Assembly (NCBI GenBank): GCA_900766925.1
Contig: CAAFXG010000630.1
Location: 1 to 42,467, forward strand
Origin: Lachnospiraceae bacterium
GTDB taxonomy: Bacteria; Bacillota; Clostridia; Lachnospirales; Lachnospiraceae
DNA length: 42,467 nt
Reading direction: 5' to 3'
Numbering within the stretch: position 1 is the stretch's first letter; each line of letters starts with the position of its first letter. The notes beneath the pieces were generated by a model. The model saw only the letters and a program-made list of their open reading frames with translations, searched no databases and was not told the DNA's origin. A program made the translations under genes and the position numbers. This document shows positions 1 to 6,265 of this stretch, in pieces.

Positions 1-498
1 TATTCAAAATCAAATGCTAAAAAAAGATTTGAGAAATATACAAATCAGATGATGGAAACTGCAAAAAATCAGGATAAGATTGAAACACTCAAAACCTTTG
101 TACTTGGCAATTGGTCAGCAATAAGAAGAACTCTCAGAAACAAACTAGTCAATGGATGCAGTGCAGAGAGTCATGTCAGCCATATACTGTCTGACAGACT
201 AAGTTCCAGACCAATGGGATGGAGCCAGACAGGAGCGGATCGTATGAGTAAACTCAGATGTTATGAAAGGAATTACGGAAGAGATGGCATTATAGATTTG
301 GTAAAATATAGCAGAGAACAAAGAAAGCATCCGCTGACAGAAGAGAATAAAGAAATGATAAATGAAATATCCCTCAGAAAAATCAGAGAAGAACATTATG
401 ATCAGGCAAAGAGCTATATTGACCGAATTCAGGCACGTATTCCGGGATTAACAGCAAAGAAGATGACATCCATTCGAACACAACTCTGGGTATACTAG
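1..498 (+). CDS. ISLre2-family transposase, C-terminal part (cut by window edge)
   Basis: The frame is open from base 1, so this is the last 165 residues of a longer protein that starts outside the window. The stretch GCSAESHVSHILSDRLSSRP, followed by MGWS and a Lys/Arg-rich segment, is typical of the C-terminal half of ISLre2 (UPF0236) transposases, which move insertion sequences. Full-length members are roughly 450-480 residues, so about two thirds is missing from view. No frameshift is visible in this part. It lies directly upstream of a toxin-antitoxin locus, which fits an accessory region. The family call rests on recognised motifs; I could not search a database. Confidence 0.8.
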   Translation, partial: YSKSNAKKRFEKYTNQMMETAKNQDKIETLKTFVLGNWSAIRRTLRNKLVNGCSAESHVSHILSDRLSSRPMGWSQTGADRMSKLRCYERNYGRDGIIDLVKYSREQRKHPLTEENKEMINEISLRKIREEHYDQAKSYIDRIQARIPGLTAKKMTSIRTQLWVY

Positions 499-895
499 TA
501 TATTTGACACGTCAAAAAGGAAAATGTAAAATAACAGAAAAATCAAAGCAAATCATTTGTCTTAGGTGAACTCTAACCATTTCCAACTGACAGTAAATTT
601 ACTCCATCCACATAAATATGTTCTATTGACACTTAATGTTTTTTCGTATATAATATAAATATAGTGTTTCATCATTATTTTATCCTTTACCTTAGCCTCC
701 GGAGTGGTTTTTGAGTAAAATATATACGTAAAAATAAGTTTGTGTATATCAGACCAAAGAAGTCTAAAATGTTAAATCAAGCACAGATTATGTATTTGTT
801 ATTAAGAAAATATAAAACATATGTTTTTGGCAAATGTGTTGAATTTTAATTTAAAATTAGGTTGTTTTTCTACTGTTCATTTTCTTTTTTTTGTG
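499..895. other. Intergenic region after the transposase (probable IS end plus orphan promoter)
   Basis: No gene is supported here. The first 100 bases probably contain the right end of the insertion sequence: a small palindrome TTTGACACGTCAAA lies at about 504-517, and a GAACTCTAACC-containing stretch follows near 568. I cannot place the terminal inverted repeat, because the left end is outside the window. From 626 there is a consensus promoter, listed separately, whose transcript would run through AT-rich sequence with no open frame. Confidence 0.5.
626..654 (+). promoter_or_regulatory. Consensus sigma-A promoter with no gene attached
   Basis: A perfect -35 box TTGACA (626-631) is followed after 17 bases by a perfect -10 box TATAAT (649-654). 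Transcription would start near 661. Downstream there is only a short CCTCCGGAG-containing stretch (696-704) followed by five T residues, then AT-rich sequence up to the antitoxin RNA at 932. It could drive a small RNA or the toxin-antitoxin locus from a distance. Confidence 0.65.
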
Positions 896-901
896 TATAA
901 T
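896..901 (+). promoter_or_regulatory. Probable -10 box for the antitoxin RNA
   Basis: TATAAT at 896-901 lies about 35 bases before the first antitoxin repeat. Only a weak -35 candidate (TGTTCA, 874-879) is visible at a 16-base spacing. A small hairpin, GAAATC/GATTTC (911-926), sits between the expected start and the repeats. Confidence 0.5.
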
Positions 902-931
902 AGTAAGTAGGAAATCTAGTTGATTTCTTTA

Positions 932-1035
932 ATATTGTGGTCGGGACTGTATATCGACCTAAACAAAAGGTACAGAGACAAATATTTCTCGCCCCCCAGC
1001 TTGGCGGCTAATAAATGGCTGGGAAACAAATATTT
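932..1035 (+). ncRNA. Type III antitoxin RNA: two tandem pseudoknot repeats (CptI/ToxI-like)
   Basis: The units are delimited by the recurring word ATATT (932, 982, 1030), giving repeats of 50 and 48 bases. Each folds as an H-type pseudoknot. In repeat 1, 939-943 pairs with 955-959 (GGTCG/CGACC) and 947-951 pairs with 971-975 (CTGTA/TACAG). In repeat 2, 990-993 pairs with 1003-1006 (CGCC/GGCG) and 995-1000 pairs with 1018-1023 (CCCAGC/GCTGGG). The stem sequences differ completely, but the order of pairing is kept and the last loop is 11 bases in both, which is strong compensatory evidence. In type III systems such repeats are cut by the toxin and then bind and neutralise it. The CptIN-like assignment rests on the toxin next door. 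Confidence 0.82.
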
Positions 1036-1059
1036 GCCCTGCGTTTGCAGGGCTTTTTT
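1036..1059 (+). terminator. Terminator between antitoxin RNA and toxin
   Basis: Seven-base GC-rich stem GCCCTGC/GCAGGGC (1036-1042 with 1047-1053), a four-base loop and six T residues. Type III loci typically carry a leaky terminator here, so that antitoxin RNA exceeds toxin mRNA. Confidence 0.85.
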
Positions 1060-1078
1060 CATACGCGAAGGAGAAAAT

Positions 1079-1576
1079 ATGGTAACTGGTAATTTCTACT
1101 ATATCAATAATGACTATTATGAAAAATTCCCAAATTGCGGATTAATGGGGAATAAAGATGAAGATGAATTTGGCAAACATGGACGACCATGCTTTTATTG
1201 CTTTGAACAAGATGGTTTCTATTGGATGATACCTATTTCTTCTAAAGTTAACAAATACAAAGAATTATATGATGAAAAGCAAGAACGGTACAAAGGTAAT
1301 TTCGATGGAATACGATTTGGATTTGTAAATGCGAAAGAAAGAGCCTTTTTGATTCAAAATGCATGTCCTGTTTTGGAAAAATATATTGATTCGGAATATC
1401 GAATTGAAAATAATACAAGACCTGTCACAATTGACAAGACTCTTGCAAAAGAACTAAATGGAATTATGAGAAAGGTTTTAAGGTTATATAAAAATAAAGG
1501 TATTAAAATTATTTTGACCGATTTGGATACCATATTAAAAGGATTAAACGAAGAAATAAGCAAAGGCACCAACTAA
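1079..1576 (+). CDS. Type III toxin, ToxN/AbiQ superfamily endoribonuclease (CptN-like)
   Basis: This 165-residue protein matches the ToxN/AbiQ/CptN fold family in size (usually about 160-180). Its start, GNFYYINNDYYEKFPN, and the motifs RPCFYCFE, YWMIPISSKVNKY, and AFLIQNACPVLEKYIDSEY agree with what I remember of Lachnospiraceae CptN toxins. The family cleaves mRNA and its own repeat RNA. I chose ATG 1079, preceded by GAAGGAG (1067-1073). The frame is open further upstream to 920, but that part encodes the antitoxin repeats and terminator and should not be counted. The gene directly follows the antitoxin terminator, as in known type III loci. Such systems can abort phage infection. Catalytic residues cannot be assigned from sequence alone. 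Confidence 0.8.
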   Translation: MVTGNFYYINNDYYEKFPNCGLMGNKDEDEFGKHGRPCFYCFEQDGFYWMIPISSKVNKYKELYDEKQERYKGNFDGIRFGFVNAKERAFLIQNACPVLEKYIDSEYRIENNTRPVTIDKTLAKELNGIMRKVLRLYKNKGIKIILTDLDTILKGLNEEISKGTN

Positions 1577-1587
1577 GGTGTCTTTTA
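1564..1587 (+). terminator. Terminator overlapping the toxin stop codon
   Basis: AGGCACC (1564-1570) pairs with GGTGTCT (1577-1583), with one G-U pair and a six-base loop, followed by T residues. It overlaps the last codons of the toxin. Confidence 0.7.
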
Positions 1588-1675
1588 TTGTATTACTACG
1601 CTTCTGTCTTACCACTTCGCCCCACAATGATTATATATCTGTTGATATGGTTAGGGCACTTGTGTCATAGCCCTC

Positions 1676-1704
1676 TTTACATCTTGTTTTGAATACCGTA
1701 TAAT
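1676..1704 (+). promoter_or_regulatory. Sigma-A promoter of the DUF1836 gene
   Basis: TTTACA (1676-1681), 17 bases, TATAAT (1699-1704). The transcript would have a leader of about 115 bases carrying two strong hairpins. Confidence 0.7.
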
Positions 1705-1723
1705 GTCGTTATTGATAATTTGA

Positions 1724-1803
1724 GGAACCATTATGAACGAAGTTCATAATTCAGCATGGTTCCGACGACAGGACCCGATTGATAAAATCAATCGGGTCAA
1801 TAC
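1724..1803 (+). promoter_or_regulatory. Two-hairpin 5' leader of the DUF1836 gene
   Basis: Hairpin A: GGAACCAT (1724-1731) pairs with ATGGTTCC (1756-1763), enclosing ATGAAC/GTTCAT (1733-1738 with 1742-1747). Hairpin B: an 11-base perfect stem (1772-1782 with 1788-1798) around the loop TAAAA. Hairpin B and its 3' flank recur at 22629-22658, also 22 bases before a start codon. Neither hairpin has a T-tract, so terminators are unlikely. Confidence 0.55.
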
Positions 1804-1824
1804 CAATCCAGGAGAGGTTATTAT

Positions 1825-2613
1825 ATGGAAATCAAAAAAGATACATTGAAGAAGCAGATTAGGGAATGGATTGATATGGATTATATCGTCCCTGAAGATA
1901 TTCCTTCGATTGAGTTATATATGGACCAGGTTACTACGTTTATGGATAAATATCTTGAGAAGAATAAGCGGACTCCGGAGGATAAAACTCTTACCAAGAC
2001 AATGATCAATAACTATACTAAGAATGAATTATTGCCACCGCCTGAGAATAAGCGTTACACTAAAGAGCATATTATTTTGCTTATTTATATTTATTATCTT
2101 AAAAATGTTGTTTCGATTAATGATATTCATACTGTATTGAGACCACTGATAGATAATTATTATGGGAATGACAAGGCGGCGCATTCGCTGAATGATATTT
2201 ACAGCAGTCTTTATAATCTCGAGAAATATCAGTATTTTAATGTGGAGAATAGTGTGGTGAAGGCTTTTGAGCTTTCTGAGAAGGATTTTCCGGGAAGTGA
2301 GGATGAGTATTTGAAGAAGCTCACCTTCCTTTCTTTGCTTGGTTATGATATTTTTATGAAGAAGAAGCTTATGGAGCATATTATTGATGATATGGCAAGG
2401 GAACAAAGGCTCGAGGATGAGAAGAGGGCAGAAGCAGAGAAGCATGATAAGGCTAAGTCTGACAGGGGAAAGCGTGAGAAAGCTAAGGCAGATGGCGCAA
2501 AACCCGATAAAACAAAGTCTGAAAAAGCCAGAGCAGAGAAGACGAGGATTGAAAAAACTAAGGTTGACAGACAGAGACCTGTAAAGTATGATAAAACGAA
2601 TAAGAGCAAATAG
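1825..2613 (+). CDS. DUF1836 domain protein with lysine-rich tail
   Basis: A 262-residue cytoplasmic protein. Residues about 15-190 match the DUF1836 family of Firmicutes: KTMINNYTKNELLPPPENKR and the following YTKEHIILLIYIYYLK look like the MerR/HTH-like helices of that family, suggesting a regulatory or DNA-binding role, though none is established. From about residue 195 the sequence becomes a low-complexity Lys/Glu/Ala tail with repeated EKA(K/R)xxK words, probably helical or disordered and very basic. The usual family members lack such a long tail. ATG 1825 follows CAGGAGAGG. A structured leader precedes it, and a CorC-type gene follows 23 bases downstream, probably in the same transcript. 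Confidence 0.75.
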   Translation: MEIKKDTLKKQIREWIDMDYIVPEDIPSIELYMDQVTTFMDKYLEKNKRTPEDKTLTKTMINNYTKNELLPPPENKRYTKEHIILLIYIYYLKNVVSINDIHTVLRPLIDNYYGNDKAAHSLNDIYSSLYNLEKYQYFNVENSVVKAFELSEKDFPGSEDEYLKKLTFLSLLGYDIFMKKKLMEHIIDDMAREQRLEDEKRAEAEKHDKAKSDRGKREKAKADGAKPDKTKSEKARAEKTRIEKTKVDRQRPVKYDKTNKSK

Positions 2614-2636
2614 TTAAAGGTTAGGAGTGATTTTAT

Positions 2637-3944
2637 TTGGACGGAAGCCCCATTATACAGTTGATAATCGTAATTATTCTATTATTGCTATCTTCATTTT
2701 TTTCATCAGCGGAAACAGCACTTACAACAGTAAATAAGCTTAAGCTGCGTAGTCTGGCTGATGAGGGAAGTAAGTCGGCCACTAAGGTGCTCAAGGTTAC
2801 TGAGAATGCAGGAAAACTGCTCAGTACTATTCTCATTGGTAATAACATTGTTAATATTTCGGCATCGGCACTTACCACAACACTTTGCACAAATTTGTTT
2901 GGAAGCAGATTCGTTGGAGTAGCAACAGGTATACTTACATTTCTTGTTTTGATTTTTGGTGAGATAACGCCCAAAACCCTGGCAACACAGTATGCAGTAC
3001 AATTTTCAATGGTGTTTGTTTATCCTATCTCGGCACTTATGGTTATTCTTACACCGATTATATGGTTGCTTGATTTTATTACAGGTTTTATTTTTAAAAT
3101 ACTCCATGTTGATCCAAACGCAAACCCGAATGCTGTTACCGAGTCAGAGCTTCGTACTATGGTTGATGTGAGCCATGAGGAGGGGGTCATTGAGCAGGAA
3201 GAACGCTTTATGATATCAAATGTGGTGGACTTTGGTGATGCTCTTTCCAAGGATATTATGATACCGAGGGCAGATGTCATTTTTGCGGATGTCAATTCTA
3301 CATATGAGGAACTGGTTGCGCTGTTCATGGAGGAAACCTACTCTAGAATTCCAATATATGAGGAATCGAAGGATAACGTGATTGGATTGCTGTATCTTAA
3401 GGATTTGTTCTTTTATAGTGAGCTTAATGACATGGATTATTTTGATTTAAGAAGTATCCTCAGAAAGCCGCTTTTTGTATATGAATACCAGAAAACAAGT
3501 CAGATATTTGCGGATATGAAGACATCCTCGGCAACCATGGCCATTGTTTTGGATGAATACGGTGTAACCTCCGGAATAATTACAATGGAGGATTTGATAG
3601 AAGAGATTGTCGGTGAAATCCGAGATGAGTATGATGGTGAGGAAGATGATGTAATCAAGAGGCTTGAAGATAACGTTTATGATATTGAGGCTTCAATCAA
3701 GTTGGATGATTTAAATGATGCGATAGGAACAAAGCTTCATTCCGATGATTATGATTCGTTGGGTGGTTTTGTAATTGAAATATTAGACAAGCTTCCCGGC
3801 GAGGGAGAGGAAGCCGATTATAAGAACATTCATTTCCTTGTATCGAGTGTTGTCAGAAACAGAATAGAACGTGTTATTGTTACTATATGTGATACAGAGG
3901 ATGAAGATGGTTTTGAAGAGAGTCATGTTGAAAATGACAATTAA
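2637..3944 (+). CDS. HlyC/CorC (CNNM-like) membrane protein with CBS pair
   Basis: A 435-residue hemolysin-C/CorC-type protein of the cytoplasmic membrane, related to CNNM magnesium/divalent cation transporters. Residues 1-185 form the DUF21 membrane domain with about four helices and the conserved segment FGEITPKTLA. Residues about 205-325 carry two CBS domains (IPRADV, YSRIPIYEES, VLDEYGVTSGIITMEDLIEEIVGEI). Residues 345-425 are the CorC_HlyC C-terminal domain (YDSLGGFVIEILDKLPGEGE). The start is TTG at 2637, nine bases after TAGGAG. It is the second gene behind the DUF1836 gene. Cation transport or efflux control is likely from the family; the ion cannot be told from sequence. Confidence 0.88.
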   Translation: MDGSPIIQLIIVIILLLLSSFFSSAETALTTVNKLKLRSLADEGSKSATKVLKVTENAGKLLSTILIGNNIVNISASALTTTLCTNLFGSRFVGVATGILTFLVLIFGEITPKTLATQYAVQFSMVFVYPISALMVILTPIIWLLDFITGFIFKILHVDPNANPNAVTESELRTMVDVSHEEGVIEQEERFMISNVVDFGDALSKDIMIPRADVIFADVNSTYEELVALFMEETYSRIPIYEESKDNVIGLLYLKDLFFYSELNDMDYFDLRSILRKPLFVYEYQKTSQIFADMKTSSATMAIVLDEYGVTSGIITMEDLIEEIVGEIRDEYDGEEDDVIKRLEDNVYDIEASIKLDDLNDAIGTKLHSDDYDSLGGFVIEILDKLPGEGEEADYKNIHFLVSSVVRNRIERVIVTICDTEDEDGFEESHVENDN

Positions 3945-4052
3945 TTAAGTGTAATTTATTGATTTTCCCTTGGCTTAGATAATGTAAAAATGTTGTATGC
4001 AATGTTTTTTAAAATGCTTTTAAAATATTGATTGAAGTTTTTGTAAAAAATG
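3945..4052. other. AT-rich gap before the infC promoter
   Basis: No gene and no convincing terminator for the CorC gene are visible. Several TTTTAAAAT-type stretches occur. Together with the promoter and leader at 4053-4230 this fills the gap between the two genes. Confidence 0.4.
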
Positions 4053-4081
4053 TTGACAGCAATAGGAATATGTGTTAAATT
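4053..4081 (+). promoter_or_regulatory. Promoter of the infC-rpmI-rplT operon
   Basis: TTGACA (4053-4058), 17 bases, TAAATT (4076-4081), with an extended -10 TGT just before it. Transcription should begin near 4088. Confidence 0.65.
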
Positions 4082-4094
4082 ATTTGAGTATGTT

Positions 4095-4228
4095 GAAGAA
4101 GCAGAGTATCCACTCTCACCTTAGCGCATGTGGCGACTTGGGTTAATAACGATATGTTGAACCGTTTATATGTGGTTTGATGTGTTTTATTGAGAATTTA
4201 TGTGGATAGTTTGTCTATCCACTTTTTT
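4095..4228 (+). promoter_or_regulatory. L20-type ribosomal protein leader with attenuator
   Basis: The stretch from 4101, GCAGAGTATCCACTCTCACC, followed by a TTAGCGCATG word, resembles the Firmicutes L20 leader found before infC-rpmI-rplT. A terminator closes it: GTGGATAG (4202-4209) pairs with CTATCCAC (4215-4222), then six T residues. TATCCAC also occurs at 4107-4113 and could pair with the same GTGGATA, giving a mutually exclusive antiterminator. By family knowledge, excess L20 binds the leader and favours termination. Confidence 0.8.
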
Positions 4229-4251
4229 AATGCATATAAATGGAGGTGCAT

Positions 4252-4761
4252 ATTATTAGCGAGATAATGATTAACGAACAGATAAGGGACAAGGAAGTCC
4301 GTGTAATCAGTGAAGATGGTGAGCAGCTTGGTATCATGACTTCCAAGGAAGCTATGAAGCTTGCAGAGGAGGCAGGTGTTGATTTAATTAAAATAGCACC
4401 AACAGCTAAGCCGCCGGTTTGTAAGATAATGGATTTTGGTAAGTATCGCTATGAGCAGACACGTAGGGAGAAGGAAGCCAAGAAGAAACAGAAGACGATT
4501 GAGGTCAAGGAAGTACGTCTTTCGCCTAATATTGATACGAATGACCTTAACACAAAGGTCAACATGGCACGTAAGTTTTTGACCAAGGGTGACAAGGTTA
4601 AGGTTACACTTCGTTTCCGAGGCAGGGAGCTTGCACATGTTAACACAACAAAGGCAATCTTGGATGAGTTTGCCGAATTGCTTTCAGATGTAGCTGTTGT
4701 TGATAAGCCGGCTAAGTTTGAAGGACGCAGTATGATAATGTTTTTAGCTGCAAAACGTTAG
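4252..4761 (+). CDS. infC: Translation initiation factor IF-3, ATT start
   Basis: IF-3 binds the 30S subunit and monitors start-codon and initiator-tRNA choice. The protein reads M-I-S-E-I-M-I-N-E-Q-I-R and contains RVISEDGEQLGIM, IAPTAKPPVCKIMDFGKYRY, VKEVRLSPNIDTNDL and VTLRFRGRE, all typical IF-3 features in both domains; about 169 residues is normal. I place the start at ATT 4252, five bases after GGAGG (4242-4246). An ATG at 4240 is in frame but overlaps the ribosome binding site, so it cannot be used with it. AUU starts of infC are well known and allow autoregulation by IF-3. It is the first gene of the infC-rpmI-rplT operon behind the L20 leader. Confidence 0.95.
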   Translation: MISEIMINEQIRDKEVRVISEDGEQLGIMTSKEAMKLAEEAGVDLIKIAPTAKPPVCKIMDFGKYRYEQTRREKEAKKKQKTIEVKEVRLSPNIDTNDLNTKVNMARKFLTKGDKVKVTLRFRGRELAHVNTTKAILDEFAELLSDVAVVDKPAKFEGRSMIMFLAAKR

Positions 4762-4800
4762 TTAAATTATTATAGGACATATATTTAAGGAGGAAATAAA

Positions 4801-4998
4801 ATGCCAAAGTTAAAGACTAAAAGAGCTGCTGCAAAGCGCTTCAAGAAAACAGGAACAGGTGAATTAAAGAGAAGTAAGGCTTATAAGAGACATATTCTTA
4901 CTAAGAAGTCTACAAAGAGAAAGAGAAATCTTAGAAAAGCTGCTATGACAGATGCAACAAACAGTAAGACAATGAAGAAGATTTTACCATATATATAG
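4801..4998 (+). CDS. rpmI: 50S ribosomal protein L35
   Basis: A 65-residue, very basic protein with the L35 signature MPKLKTKRAAAKRFKKTGTG followed by KRSKAYKRHILTKKSTKRKRNL. Length is normal. It lies between infC and rplT with AAGGAGG 10 bases before ATG 4801, the usual Firmicutes gene order. Codon choice is strongly biased, as expected for a ribosomal protein gene. It is controlled with its neighbours through the L20 leader upstream of infC. Confidence 0.97.
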   Translation: MPKLKTKRAAAKRFKKTGTGELKRSKAYKRHILTKKSTKRKRNLRKAAMTDATNSKTMKKILPYI

Positions 4999-5019
4999 GA
5001 AATTAGGAGGAATAGACTA

Positions 5020-5376
5020 ATGGCAAGAATTAAGGGCGGCGTTGGCGCCAAGAAGAGACATAATAGAGTTTTGAAGCTCGCTAAAGGTTATAAGGGAGCT
5101 AGATCTAAGCAGTATAGAGTTGCTAAGCAGTCAGTTATGAGAGCCTTAACTTCTTCTTATGCTGGTAGAAAGCAGAGAAAGAGACAGTTCAGACAGCTCT
5201 GGATTGCACGTATCAATGCAGCAGCAAGAATGAATGGTCTTTCATACAGCAAGTTCATGTATGGTTTGAAGCTTGCAGGCGTAGAACTTAACAGAAAGAT
5301 GCTTTCAGAGATGGCAATCAGTGATGCAGAAGGCTTTGCTAAGCTTGCTGAGTTAGCTAAATCTAAGCTTGCTTAA
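5020..5376 (+). CDS. rplT: 50S ribosomal protein L20
   Basis: A 118-residue basic protein. MARIKGGVGAKKRHNRVLKL, KGYKGARSKQYRVAKQSVMRA and RKQRKRQFRQLWIARINAAA are hallmark L20 segments. The N-terminal extension binds 23S rRNA during 50S assembly, while the C-terminal globular part (about 60-118) is the piece that represses the operon by binding the leader. AGGAGG precedes ATG 5020. It is the last gene of the operon and is followed by a strong terminator at 5404-5440. Confidence 0.97.
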   Translation: MARIKGGVGAKKRHNRVLKLAKGYKGARSKQYRVAKQSVMRALTSSYAGRKQRKRQFRQLWIARINAAARMNGLSYSKFMYGLKLAGVELNRKMLSEMAISDAEGFAKLAELAKSKLA

Positions 5377-5403
5377 TTAACTGTTATAGATTTCAATAAA
5401 AAG

Positions 5404-5440
5404 GGTTGTTGTTCCGTATGTGGAGCAACAACCTTTTTTA
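5404..5440 (+). terminator. Terminator of the infC-rpmI-rplT operon
   Basis: A 12-base stem, starting GGTTGTTG (5404-5411) with CAACAACC (5426-5433), closes a six-base loop and is followed by a run of T residues. Confidence 0.9.
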
Positions 5441-5468
5441 GATTACAAATAAAAATTATTTGTTTGTA

Positions 5469-5960
5469 TCAAGAAATATTAAAGTTCTCGATTAAATCAT
5501 CCCGATCCCACAGAATAACCCCGATTTTGTTTGCGAGTGTTACACATGGCTCGGTATAGTAATTGTTGGTTATAACCATACATGAAGTACCATCGTAGAA
5601 ATGCATAGCTGTAAATGCCTGTTGTACGGCTGCAACAGGAACCTTTCCGGAGTATCTTTTGGCTTGGACAATAATTCTCTCTTTTGCTTGAGTATTAGTA
5701 TTATCATTATTAACATATCGTTCTAAAATTAAATCAGCACCGTAATCATGGGATTTGGGTGTAAAGGTAACCTCATAACCCATTTGTGAGAATTGTTCTG
5801 CTAACCATTCTTCAAATTCTTCGCCTGTCATTTTGTCTATATATCTAAGGGAAGCCTTTTGAAAATGTTTAATTAGTTTTTTTACTATTAAGAAAATTAG
5901 AAAAATGACAAGCGTTATGCCGAGCACGATTATATATTTGTTCTCAAATATGTTTTGCAT
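5469..5960 (-). CDS. Membrane-anchored Mrr-like restriction endonuclease
   Basis: A 163-residue protein with one N-terminal membrane helix (about residues 8-27) and a short basic linker, followed by an Mrr-type nuclease domain (about 43-158). The PD-(D/E)xK core is visible: GEEFEEWLAEQF, then Asp76 in HDYGADLIL, then Gln99-x-Lys101 in IIVQAKRY, followed by VAAVQQAF and VITNNYYTEPC. Mrr-family enzymes cleave modified or foreign DNA, although membrane-anchored versions have no settled role. It is a single minus-strand gene convergent with rplT, with its own promoter region in 5961-6140. All catalytic residues appear intact. Confidence 0.82.
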   Translation of the reverse strand: MQNIFENKYIIVLGITLVIFLIFLIVKKLIKHFQKASLRYIDKMTGEEFEEWLAEQFSQMGYEVTFTPKSHDYGADLILERYVNNDNTNTQAKERIIVQAKRYSGKVPVAAVQQAFTAMHFYDGTSCMVITNNYYTEPCVTLANKIGVILWDRDDLIENFNIS

Positions 5961-6265
5961 GTTGGAATGTCCTTTGAATAGTAAATTGGTTTTTGATAGG
6001 GATTATTCTAACATGGAGTTTTATATTGTTCAATTATATTTGGGATTTTCAAATTTAATTATGCAATATCTGATATCAGATAATATAATTTCTCAATATA
6101 AAAAATACAGATACCTATAAAACTAAATATAAAAATGATGTAATTGCCTGCTTTACGGATAGAGTGTATAATATAATAAATATATATGTTGTAGAATTGT
6201 AATAGCATTTGGAATATCTATGACATTTGGAGCGAAGAAAATCAAGCGGAGATGAGGGGAGTTAG
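5961..6265. other. Intergenic region between divergent genes
   Basis: An AT-rich stretch of about 305 bases with no supported gene. It should hold the promoter of the Mrr-like gene on the minus strand, which I could not define clearly. It also holds the plus-strand promoter of the secreted protein: TTGCCT (6144-6149), 17 bases, TATAAT (6167-6172). Confidence 0.55.
6144..6172 (+). promoter_or_regulatory. Promoter of the secreted LRR/FN3 protein gene
   Basis: TTGCCT (6144-6149), 17-base spacer, consensus TATAAT (6167-6172). The leader is about 85 bases long and ends in GAGGGGAG before ATG 6266. Confidence 0.6.

Noticed and set aside
920..1078. N-terminal extension of the toxin frame
   Set aside because: This part is the antitoxin repeats and terminator. 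The ribosome binding site GAAGGAG lies directly before ATG 1079.
2343..2609. Minus-strand frame opposite the lysine-rich tail
   Set aside because: It is the antisense of a Lys/Glu repeat, giving Leu/Ser/Phe runs. It is a shadow of the plus-strand gene.
4240..4251. ATG start of infC at 4240
   Set aside because: It overlaps the GGAGG ribosome binding site. The ATT at 4252 fits the known infC start and spacing.
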